Source: Clostridiales bacterium (GTDB taxonomy: Bacteria > Bacillota > Clostridia > Christensenellales > CAG-917). Taken from it: a DNA stretch of 5,133 nt. Of the stretch, positions 1 through 5,133 are shown in pieces (positions within the stretch are counted from its first letter, which is position 1; each line of letters starts with the position of its first letter). The translations under genes were made by a program, and so were the position numbers. The notes beneath the pieces are model-generated. The model was given only the letters and a program-made list of their open reading frames with translations. It was not told where the DNA came from and made no database searches. The DNA lies in contig JAAVHW010000065.1 in NCBI GenBank assembly GCA_014799525.1, positions 1-5,133 on the forward strand, given 5' to 3'.

Positions 1-96
1 AAAGTCAACACCGAGACTGGTGGCGTGAAAGAGGTTTATATCTGCACACGTTGCTTGCGCTCCAATGAACGTACCGGCAAAATCAGCCGTGCGTAA
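1..96 (+). CDS. rpmB: 50S ribosomal protein L28, C-terminal fragment
   Basis: The last 31 codons of a + strand gene are present, and its 5' end lies outside the window. The peptide ends in VYICTRCLRSNERTGKISRA, which matches the C-terminal part of bacterial L28, a large-subunit ribosomal protein. The CTRC pair is typical of the four-cysteine (zinc-ribbon, 'C+') form of L28 found in many Clostridia; the other CxxC would be near the N-terminus and cannot be seen. The stretch after LRS is a few residues longer than the usual clostridial LRSGKV ending. The context fits: in Bacillus, rpmB lies next to spoVM and converges on the rsgA-rpe region, exactly as here. Identity is supported by both motif and synteny. 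Confidence 0.92.
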   Translation, partial: KVNTETGGVKEVYICTRCLRSNERTGKISRA

Positions 97-180
97 TTTT
101 TGCGCAGCAGTCTAAGTTGTTTCTTAGAATTTTACCCCACAAACATATAAGTTTGCGGAACACAGAAATGAAAAGAAATG

Positions 181-208
181 AAAATACCTTCAAATGAAGG
201 TATTTTTT
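181..208. terminator. Intrinsic terminator after rpmB, probably bidirectional
   Basis: A perfect 11-bp stem, AAAATACCTTC (181-191) with GAAGGTATTTT (196-206), closes an AAAT loop and runs into a six-T tract (203-208) on the + strand. It lies 84 nt past the rpmB stop. Read on the - strand, the same stem is followed by TTTTCATTTCTTTT, so it could also end the fmt-spoVM operon, whose last stop is at 312-314. No better terminator is visible on the - strand between 209 and 311. Confidence 0.88.
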
Positions 209-311
209 CTATTCATAAATTCCTACTGTTTACTTACGATTTTAGCGGCAACTTAATTTGTGAGCTCTATGCCCTGCTTTGCCAATTATAACCGTAATAA
301 CAACGCTACTT

Positions 312-386
312 TCACTTGCTCTTTACAAACAATCTTAAAACTGCCTTGACTATCTTCGGCGGATTTACACATATAATCTTATTCAT
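312..386 (-). CDS. spoVM: Stage V sporulation protein M (SpoVM), 24 aa
   Basis: This is a 24-codon gene starting ATG at 386 and ending TGA at 314-312. A perfect GGAGG SD (396-392) sits 5 nt upstream of the ATG. The peptide starts MNKIICVNPPKIVKAV and ends LRLFVKSK. Aligned one residue out of register with B. subtilis SpoVM, P10-K11 match the Pro9-Lys10 pair and R18 matches Arg17. Residues 10-24 can form an amphipathic helix with K11, K14, R18 and K22 on one face and I12, V13, V16, L17, L19, F20 and V21 forming the hydrophobic part. In the known family, this peptide binds the convex forespore membrane, helps anchor the SpoIVA coat basement layer and inhibits FtsH. Position is strong support: spoVM lies between rpe/thiN and rpmB in Bacillus. 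The Gly-Gly of the Bacillus peptide is replaced by K14-A15. No signal peptide or other domain is possible at this size. Confidence 0.85.
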   Translation of the reverse strand: MNKIICVNPPKIVKAVLRLFVKSK

Positions 387-429
387 TGCGCCCTCCGTTT
401 TTATTAAGTTATGAGGGACTGTCGCAATG
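384..429 (-). promoter_or_regulatory. Inverted repeat that could sequester the spoVM SD and start codon
   Basis: In the - strand RNA, CATTGCG (429-423) can pair with CGCAATG (390-384), and CCCTC (417-413) with GAGGG (395-391). This leaves a 5-nt bulge (ACAGT) and a 17-nt AU-rich loop. The 3' arm contains most of the SD and the whole AUG of spoVM. A weaker outer helix is possible between GATTT-C-ACA (438-430) and TGTAAATC within codons 6-8. Whether it folds in cells, and in which transcripts, is inference. Confidence 0.5.
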
Positions 430-452
430 TGTGAAATCAATTTCAAATTTGC
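426..452 (-). promoter_or_regulatory. Weak candidate sigma-E promoter for spoVM
   Basis: On the - strand, GCAAATT (452-446) resembles the sigma-E -35 consensus KMATATT at six of seven positions, and CACACATT (433-426) resembles the -10 consensus CATACA-T with one mismatch. The 12-nt spacer is shorter than the usual 13-15, so this is weak. An alternative -10 is CATAACTT (413-406), which lacks a good -35. The expectation rests on B. subtilis spoVM having its own sigma-E promoter. Confidence 0.18.
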
Positions 453-1087
453 ATTAGCTTGACAGCAAGATTAGGATTCTCTGCACAGAACACCGCGCTG
501 CCTGCAACCGCTATGTCTGTACCCGCATCCTTTACGACTTGAATATTTGCAGGACAAACGCCGCCGTCAACCTCAATCTCAAATTTGAGTCCGCGCTCGC
601 GGCGAATTTTATCGGCCGCGCGAACCTTGTCAAGACACTCTTCCTTGAAGCTCTGCCCACCAAAGCCTGCCTGTACCGTCATAATCACAAGCAAGTCAAT
701 CTCATCCATATAAGGAATGGCAATATCAAGCGATTGGTCGGCGTTTACTGCAAGTCCGCACTTCTTGCCATGCGCCTTAATCTCGTCAAGCGCACCGCGC
801 ACGTCCTTTGAAGCCTCTGGGTGGAAAGTCACTATATCCGCACCCGCCTTACAAAACTGACCGACGTATTTCTCAGGAAGCGTAATCATTAGATGTGCGT
901 CAAGCGGCATATCCGTGTACTTGCGCAGCGCCTTTACCATAGGCATTCCGAAGGTGATATTCGGAACATACACGCCGTCCATAACGTCGCAATGGACGAT
1001 ATCGGCATTCCATTTCTTGAGGTTATCCACAGCCTCCGCCATTTTACAGAAGTCGGCGGACAGTATTGACGGTGCAACTTTTGTCAT
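443..1087 (-). CDS. rpe: Ribulose-phosphate 3-epimerase
   Basis: This 214-aa protein is normal in length for the family and is predicted cytosolic. It is a TIM-barrel enzyme interconverting ribulose-5-phosphate and xylulose-5-phosphate in the pentose phosphate pathway. Visible motifs in order are APSILSADF (5-13), HCDVMDGVYVPN (32-43), DAHLMI (63-68), GFGGQ (141-145), EVDGGV (172-177) and AGSAVF (195-200). The expected metal ligands H32, D34, H65 and D174 are all present, with D34 and D174 as the acid/base pair. The ATG has a good SD (AAGGAG, 1099-1094, 6-nt spacer). Two loops depart from the common pattern: the usual NPxTP is NADQS (115-119), and VNPGFGGQ is VQAGFGGQ (138-145). The gene lies between rsgA and spoVM, as in Bacillus except that thiN is absent. 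Function is well supported; a related sugar-phosphate epimerase of the same fold is the only real alternative. Confidence 0.94.
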   Translation of the reverse strand: MTKVAPSILSADFCKMAEAVDNLKKWNADIVHCDVMDGVYVPNITFGMPMVKALRKYTDMPLDAHLMITLPEKYVGQFCKAGADIVTFHPEASKDVRGALDEIKAHGKKCGLAVNADQSLDIAIPYMDEIDLLVIMTVQAGFGGQSFKEECLDKVRAADKIRRERGLKFEIEVDGGVCPANIQVVKDAGTDIAVAGSAVFCAENPNLAVKLMQI

Positions 1088-1200
1088 AATTATCTCCTTG
1101 CGGCAAGCCGCGTTTAGTCGTATGCATTATTGCGTGTTATAAGGCTATATCAGATTAGCGGCGCATTTGACACTATCGGCGCACAGCTATCAAAATCCAA
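1088..1200 (-). promoter_or_regulatory. 113-nt rsgA-rpe spacer with a hairpin next to the rpe SD
   Basis: This is the only long gap among the upstream genes. In the - strand RNA, GCGG-CUUG-CCGC (1111-1100) forms a short hairpin with a CUUG tetraloop closed by G-C, ending immediately before the rpe SD (1099-1094). A weak sigma-A-like pair, TTGATA (1193-1188) and TCAAAT (1170-1165) with a 17-nt spacer, could give rpe its own promoter, but the -10 is poor. A 7-bp direct repeat CGGCGCA occurs at 1159-1165 and 1177-1183. No gene or terminator is evident. Confidence 0.25.
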
Positions 1201-2061
1201 TCAGTCATATTTGCTTTCTCTACGCTCTTTAAGCTCTTCAAATATCGTCTTATATCTTTGATATCTGCCGTTTCCTATCTCGTAGCCTACGTGCGGCTTT
1301 ACGGCGCAATCGGGCTCGTCGATATGCGTGCAGGTGTTAAATCGGCATTCTAAACGGTACTTTTCCAAATCGTCAAAGTACAGCCTTAGACTTTCGGGTG
1401 ATATATCAACCGTTTCAAGCATGGAAAAGCCGCATGTATCGACGAGGTACGTTCCACTGCCTATGTGCAGTATTTCCGTACGCCTCGTAGTATTTTTGCC
1501 GCGCTTAATCTTTTTTGCAAGCTCGCCGACTTCGAGCTTGTCAGAACCAAGCACCGCGTTTATAAGCGAGCTTTTGCCAACCGCGGACTGTCCTGCAAAG
1601 CAAACCGTCTTGCCAAGCGACGTGTATACGATTTTGTCAATTCCCACGCCACTTTCCGCACTGCACTCTATTATGTCAATTATGTCACCGTACTCCGCAA
1701 GGTCTATGTGGCATAAATCGCACTTATTGGCGACAAGCACAGGCGTTATTCCCTGCTCGTGGCAGTTGACGATAATCTTATCCACAAGCAAAAAATCGGG
1801 TTCTGGCTCGGGAGCTATGACGATAAAGCACAAATCTATATTGCTGACGTAGGGGCGGATAAGCTGATTTTTGCGAGGCTTCACCTCTTCAATTACAAAG
1901 CTGTCACGCTCACGCGCGACCGTCACAAAATCGCCTACGAATATATTGCCGTCGCTCTTGAGCTTTTTGCGGGCAAAGCATACCTTTACGCCGTCCTGCG
2001 TATCCACAAAAAACTTTGAGGCAACCGCCTTTATAACTCTGCCGTCTATCGTCCCTTTCAT
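1201..2061 (-). CDS. rsgA: Ribosome small-subunit-dependent GTPase RsgA (YloQ/CpgA/YjeQ)
   Basis: This is a 286-aa circularly permuted GTPase that acts late in 30S subunit maturation. An N-terminal OB-fold region (about 1-65) is followed by the permuted G motifs: G4 NKCD (112-115), G5 SAESG (134-138), the G1/P-loop GQSAVGKSS (157-165), the G2 region NTTRRTE (190-196) and G3 DTCG (208-211). The C-terminal zinc knuckle C239-x4-C244-x-H246-x5-C252 has the same spacing as E. coli RsgA. The length is typical of the Firmicute form. I chose the ATG at 2061, which shares its A with the last base of the rlmN TGA (TGATG) and has GAGGGAG at 2072-2066. A TTG one codon upstream (2064) would add one residue. 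The overlap suggests translational coupling to rlmN. In Bacillus, prpC and prkC separate these two genes; here they are absent. Confidence 0.96.
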   Translation of the reverse strand: MKGTIDGRVIKAVASKFFVDTQDGVKVCFARKKLKSDGNIFVGDFVTVARERDSFVIEEVKPRKNQLIRPYVSNIDLCFIVIAPEPEPDFLLVDKIIVNCHEQGITPVLVANKCDLCHIDLAEYGDIIDIIECSAESGVGIDKIVYTSLGKTVCFAGQSAVGKSSLINAVLGSDKLEVGELAKKIKRGKNTTRRTEILHIGSGTYLVDTCGFSMLETVDISPESLRLYFDDLEKYRLECRFNTCTHIDEPDCAVKPHVGYEIGNGRYQRYKTIFEELKERRESKYD

Positions 2062-3164
2062 CAATCTCCCTCTAAATATCTTCTACGCAGTTGACCGCAT
2101 GCGCCCTCGATATCGCCGCCAAGGCTCTTGCGTATGGTTGCGGATACTCCGAGCTTTTGCAGCTTTGCAAGAAACTCCGTCGCGGCCTCCACGCTCGGTG
2201 CGCGGTAGTCGTTTTCCTTGACCTCATTCAACCTTATAAGGTTTACGTGTGACGGAAAGCCAGAAGTTATCTTTGCAAGCCTACGCGCGCACTCGTCCGT
2301 GTCGTTCTTTCCGCTGATGAGCGTATACTCGAATATCACGCGCCTGCCCGTCTTTTCAAAATAGTATTTCGCACTCTCAATGAGTCTATCTATTCCGTAC
2401 GCCTTATTCACTGGCATAAGCGCACTTCGTCCCTCGTCAAACGGAGAATGCAGGCTTATTGATAGCGTAACCTTATGACCGCTGTCTGCAAATTTCACAA
2501 TCTTGTCGCAAAGCCCCGAAGTTGACAGCGATATGTTGCGCTCGCCGATATTTATTCCCTTTTCCTCGCTGACTGCGTCAAGGAATGCAAGTACGTTGTC
2601 GTAGTTGTCAAACGGTTCTCCACTGCCCATAAGCACAAGTTTATTTACCTTGCGCTCCTTTACGCTACCGCCGCACTCGCGATTGACTGCTATCACCTGT
2701 CCGAGCATTTCGCCAGCCGTGAGATTGCGCACCAAGCCGTCAAGACCGCTCGCACAAAACGTACAACCCATTCTGCACCCGACCTGCGTGGACAGACAAA
2801 GCGTATTGCCGTAGTCGTGCGGCATATACACGCCCTCTATGAGATTGCCGTCCGTGAGCATAAACAAATACTTTTTCGTGCCGCCCTTGCCCTCGAACGT
2901 CCTGAGTATAGTCACGGGATTGGCAACGTAGTTTTCTTTGAGATACGCGCGAAGCTCTTTTTTGAGCGAAGTCATTTCATCGAAGTCCTTGCCCTCTGCA
3001 AGAAAGCCGTATATCTGCGCACCGCAAAATTTGGGATAATCGGGCAGCAGCGAAGCTATGTCCTTTGCGGACATACCCAAAAGCGCGGACTTCGTCCGTT
3101 GGCTGATGGTCGCATGCGCGCTATCTAAATCTCCCATATCAATCTCCATTCCAGCTTCGTTCAC
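2061..3164 (-). CDS. rlmN: 23S rRNA (adenine-2503-C2)-methyltransferase RlmN
   Basis: This is a 367-aa radical-SAM enzyme that makes 2-methyladenosine at A2503 of 23S rRNA and, in known members, at position 37 of some tRNAs. The [4Fe-4S] motif is C130-x3-C134-x2-C137. The two mechanistic cysteines fit the family: C123, seven residues before the cluster, and the methyl-carrying C356 in GACGQL. E110 is in the expected place for the general base. The SAM-binding GEP motif (GSGEPFDN, 180-187) is intact, which favours RlmN over Cfr. The start is uncertain. GTG at 3164 has AAGGTGA 8 nt from SD to start, and an in-frame ATG at 3137 has GGAG 6 nt upstream, which would shorten the protein by nine residues. 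The gene lies 27 nt after rsmB and overlaps rsgA by one base. Confidence 0.96.
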   Translation of the reverse strand: MNEAGMEIDMGDLDSAHATISQRTKSALLGMSAKDIASLLPDYPKFCGAQIYGFLAEGKDFDEMTSLKKELRAYLKENYVANPVTILRTFEGKGGTKKYLFMLTDGNLIEGVYMPHDYGNTLCLSTQVGCRMGCTFCASGLDGLVRNLTAGEMLGQVIAVNRECGGSVKERKVNKLVLMGSGEPFDNYDNVLAFLDAVSEEKGINIGERNISLSTSGLCDKIVKFADSGHKVTLSISLHSPFDEGRSALMPVNKAYGIDRLIESAKYYFEKTGRRVIFEYTLISGKNDTDECARRLAKITSGFPSHVNLIRLNEVKENDYRAPSVEAATEFLAKLQKLGVSATIRKSLGGDIEGACGQLRRRYLEGD

Positions 3165-3179
3165 TGTATCTCACCTTAG

Positions 3180-3191
3180 TTTGATATCAAA
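3180..3191. repeat. 12-bp perfect palindrome between rsmB and rlmN
   Basis: TTTGATATCAAA is a perfect palindrome that fills the space between the rsmB stop (3194-3192) and the rlmN SD. As RNA it could form only a 4-bp stem with an AUAU loop. About one 12-bp palindrome is expected by chance in a window of this size, so only its position makes it notable. An operator role is unsupported. Confidence 0.3.
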
Positions 3192-4466
3192 TCATTCCTT
3201 CATAAGCCGCGCGATATAAAATCCGTCATACTCGCCGTGCGGCAGAATCTGAACTCTTCCGTCGTTATCCTTATGCTTTCCGCCGTCAATCTTATCCACT
3301 GCGGATATATGCTCAAGCCTAAATTTATCGCTTGATAGCAGGCTGTCTACAACCTCGCCGTTCTCCTCTTCAAACAGCGTACACGTGGAATACACAAGCA
3401 CTCCGCCGCGCTTTAGGTACTTAGCGGCATTTGCAAGTATGAGCTTCTGCGTTGCCTGCAAGGACAGAATATCCCCTTCTCCCCTCGACAAAAATACGTC
3501 GGGGTGCTTGAGGAATGTTCCAAAGCAGGAGCAAGGCGCGTCAACAAGTACGAAATCAAACTTTTCAACCCACTCGTCCTTGAGCTTTGTTGCGTCCAAC
3601 TGCACTGCTTTGACGTTTGGCACGTGCATGCGATTTTTATACTTTTGAATTAGGCTTATTCGGTGCGGATGCAGCTCGCCTGCATATACGGTGCTATGCG
3701 GACAAAGCTCGCTTATGTAAACCGCCTTGCCACCTGGTGCGGAGCATAAATCAAGAATTTGACTGCCGTCCTTTGGTGCAAGCGCCTGTACTGCAAGCAT
3801 GCTCGACGGAGATTGATAGGTGACAAGCCCATCGTCAAACATACGCTTGACAGAATCCGTGCCTCTCGCAATTATGCCGCCGACCTCGCTCAAAGTATAG
3901 CTCTCTTTTGCGCGTTCAAGCTTTTTTGTCACCTCGCCAACGCTTGAAAGCCTGCCGTTTACTCGTATATGCTCAAGATGCTCCGACTGTGCGGACAAAA
4001 TCTCGACAGCGGTTTTTCTTCCATACTGCGCTATAAGTTTATCCACAAACCAACGGGGCTTTGAGTACGTTACGGAAAGATAATCCTCACTACTCTCGTC
4101 AGGCAATTTATATTCGCCTCTCGCAACCTTTTTAAGCACCGCGTTTATAAAGCCGCCTGCGCCGCCCTTGCCTATAGACTTTGCCGCCTCCACGCACTCG
4201 CTGACTATTGCAAACTGCGGAACGTCGGTGAGATTGAGCAAGGCGTATACTCCTATTTTAAGCAAGACGCTTACAGCTCTTTGCGGCTTTTTGTCCACAA
4301 GGGAGTTTATGATATACTCCGTCTTTACGTCGTTTTCCAAAACGCCGTAGACGAGCTTTGTTGACATATCGGTTACACTGTCGCCGTTAAGCGCCATATT
4401 GCTGTACGTTCCGTCCGCGTACACGCCCGACAGTATTCTGTATGCACCAAGTATATGCTTCTTCAT
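3192..4466 (-). CDS. rsmB: 16S rRNA (cytosine-967-C5)-methyltransferase RsmB (Sun/Fmu)
   Basis: This 424-aa SAM-dependent enzyme makes m5C at position 967 (E. coli numbering) of 16S rRNA. An N-terminal NusB-like helical RNA-binding domain (about 1-135, including YSNMALN near 21-27) precedes a Rossmann methyltransferase domain. Motif I is LDLCSAPGGK (238-247). Motif IV, VDAPCSCFGT (308-317), has C312, and motif VI, YSTCT (359-363), has the catalytic C362. The protein ends with the family's DGFYIARL. I chose the ATG at 4466, 2 nt after the fmt TGA. A TTG at 4472, which would overlap the fmt stop, is possible. Neither has a strong SD, so expression probably depends on coupling to fmt translation. 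The length is typical of the full two-domain family. Confidence 0.95.
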   Translation of the reverse strand: MKKHILGAYRILSGVYADGTYSNMALNGDSVTDMSTKLVYGVLENDVKTEYIINSLVDKKPQRAVSVLLKIGVYALLNLTDVPQFAIVSECVEAAKSIGKGGAGGFINAVLKKVARGEYKLPDESSEDYLSVTYSKPRWFVDKLIAQYGRKTAVEILSAQSEHLEHIRVNGRLSSVGEVTKKLERAKESYTLSEVGGIIARGTDSVKRMFDDGLVTYQSPSSMLAVQALAPKDGSQILDLCSAPGGKAVYISELCPHSTVYAGELHPHRISLIQKYKNRMHVPNVKAVQLDATKLKDEWVEKFDFVLVDAPCSCFGTFLKHPDVFLSRGEGDILSLQATQKLILANAAKYLKRGGVLVYSTCTLFEEENGEVVDSLLSSDKFRLEHISAVDKIDGGKHKDNDGRVQILPHGEYDGFYIARLMKE

Positions 4467-4468
4467 AC

Positions 4469-5133
4469 TCAACCAAGCTGTGTGCCTATTTCAATATTTC
4501 TGCCACGCAAAAACTCGACGTCGCTCATTCGCTTTGCGCCCTCGAGCTGTATTTGCTTGAGCCTTACAAACTCTAATCCGCTGCCGACAGCAACGACAAG
4601 TCCGCACTTGCTGTCAGACTCAAGAACCATGCCGCACTTCCAAGGCATGCCGTATAGTTCTAAACGCTCTTCGGTGCATCCTAAAAGCACCGAGCGTACA
4701 TTATACAAGTCATACGCATCCGTCACGGCTTCAACCTCGAAAACCTTAAGTAGCTTTCCGTCCAAATACGTATAAGCTGACGGCCACGGAGTCATGCCAC
4801 GCACAAAGCAGTCCAGCTCTTCAGCGGATTTTGAAAAATCAATTTTGCCGTCCGCTTTTGAAATCATACGACAGTGAGTTGCATCCTCGTGGTTCTGAGG
4901 AGTAAACACAGCCTTTCCGCTTTCAACCATTTGTACTGCTTCCACGATAAGCTCGCCGCCAAGAATAGCAAGCCTGTCAAACAGCTCGCCGGCAGTTTCC
5001 TTTTTGCCTATGGTTACGCTGCGCTGCAAAAGCATATCGCCCGCGTCAACGGCTTTCACGGTGCGCATGATTGTGATTCCAGTTTCCTTTTCGCCGTCAA
5101 TTATAGCCTGCTGTATAGGGGCTGCGCCTCTGT
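4469..5133 (-). CDS. fmt: Methionyl-tRNA formyltransferase, 5' end beyond window
   Basis: This is the C-terminal 220 or so residues of Fmt, which transfers a formyl group from 10-formyl-tetrahydrofolate to the initiator Met-tRNA. The frame is open to the window edge. Residues encoded at 5131-5069 read RGAAPIQQAI and then DGEKETGITIM, the conserved segment following SLLPxxRGAAPI. The methionine at 5068 is therefore internal and not the start. The VDAGDML motif just after it carries the catalytic Asp of the DxGD motif. The C-terminal tRNA-binding domain is recognisable from KADGKIDFS and RGMTPWPSAYTYLDGK, and the protein ends GTQLG. Roughly 90 N-terminal residues, including the catalytic Asn and His, lie outside. 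fmt heads the visible block; in Firmicutes def and priA commonly lie further upstream, which cannot be tested here. Confidence 0.95.
   Translation of the reverse strand, partial: RGAAPIQQAIIDGEKETGITIMRTVKAVDAGDMLLQRSVTIGKKETAGELFDRLAILGGELIVEAVQMVESGKAVFTPQNHEDATHCRMISKADGKIDFSKSAEELDCFVRGMTPWPSAYTYLDGKLLKVFEVEAVTDAYDLYNVRSVLLGCTEERLELYGMPWKCGMVLESDSKCGLVVAVGSGLEFVRLKQIQLEGAKRMSDVEFLRGRNIEIGTQLG

Noticed and set aside
111..128. TCTAAG-TTGTTT-CTTAGA hairpin shortly after the rpmB stop
   Set aside because: It has only 6 A/T-rich base pairs and is followed by four Ts and then mixed sequence, making it far weaker than the hairpin at 181-208.
346..377. TTGACT (346-351) and TATAAT (372-377) on the + strand, resembling a sigma-A promoter antisense to spoVM
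   Set aside because: The spacer is 20 nt, well over the usual 16-18, the region is AT-rich, and there is no gene downstream on that strand.
1039..1122. A 27-codon ATG frame on the - strand overlapping the rpe start (MHTTKRGLPQG...)
   Set aside because: There is no SD before its ATG, it is out of frame with rpe, and it has no recognisable similarity.
1159..1183. Direct repeat CGGCGCA 18 bp apart in the rsgA-rpe spacer
   Set aside because: Seven bases in two copies is too little to distinguish from chance, and no promoter sits at a matching position.
1328..1852. A 174-codon open frame on the + strand opposite rsgA
   Set aside because: It is antisense to a fully motif-supported gene, has no recognisable domain, and its serine- and proline-rich composition looks like the mirror of the rsgA codons. 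Similar frames opposite rpe, rlmN, rsmB and fmt were rejected for the same reason.
5066..5068. ATG at 5068 as the start of fmt
   Set aside because: The frame stays open upstream and encodes the conserved RGAAPIQ...ETGITIM segment of Fmt, so this methionine is internal.
1..5133. Possible mobile element, CRISPR array, tRNA/rRNA or novel defence cassette
   Set aside because: Nothing in the window suggests a transposase, a spaced repeat array, a cloverleaf or an unfamiliar gene cluster. All sizeable coding frames belong to well-known housekeeping families in conserved order.

Overview
The window reads as the chromosome of a spore-forming Firmicute, most likely a member of the Clostridia with moderate GC content. 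The grounds are gene order, strong Shine-Dalgarno (SD) sequences, GTG/TTG start candidates, a clostridial-type L28 tail (CTRCLRS), and a tiny spoVM gene, which is a marker of endospore formers. The species cannot be named from this window.

Layout. At the left edge on the + strand is the 3' end of rpmB (L28), followed by a strong hairpin terminator near 181-208. Everything else is on the - strand and runs right to left: fmt (5' end beyond the window), rsmB, rlmN, rsgA, rpe and spoVM. The genes are tightly packed. fmt and rsmB are 2 nt apart if rsmB starts at its ATG, rlmN and rsgA overlap by 1 nt, and rsmB and rlmN are 27 nt apart. The only long gap among the upstream genes is 113 nt between rsgA and rpe. 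The operon converges on rpmB, and the terminator hairpin has T-runs on both sides, so it may serve both directions.

Function. The block is a translation and ribosome-maturation operon. It covers initiator-tRNA formylation (Fmt), 16S rRNA m5C methylation (RsmB), 23S rRNA/tRNA m2A methylation (RlmN) and small-subunit maturation (RsgA), with a pentose-phosphate epimerase (Rpe) and a spore-coat anchoring peptide (SpoVM) at its end. It matches the classic Bacillus order fmt-rsmB-rlmN-prpC-prkC-rsgA-rpe-thiN-spoVM-rpmB, but prpC, prkC and thiN are missing here.

The least obvious content lies in the apparently empty stretch 97-442. It holds a 24-codon spoVM with a perfect GGAGG SD, and an inverted repeat in which that SD and the start codon could pair with upstream RNA. 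I found no new defence, mobile or biosynthetic system; most of the window is ordinary conserved housekeeping sequence.
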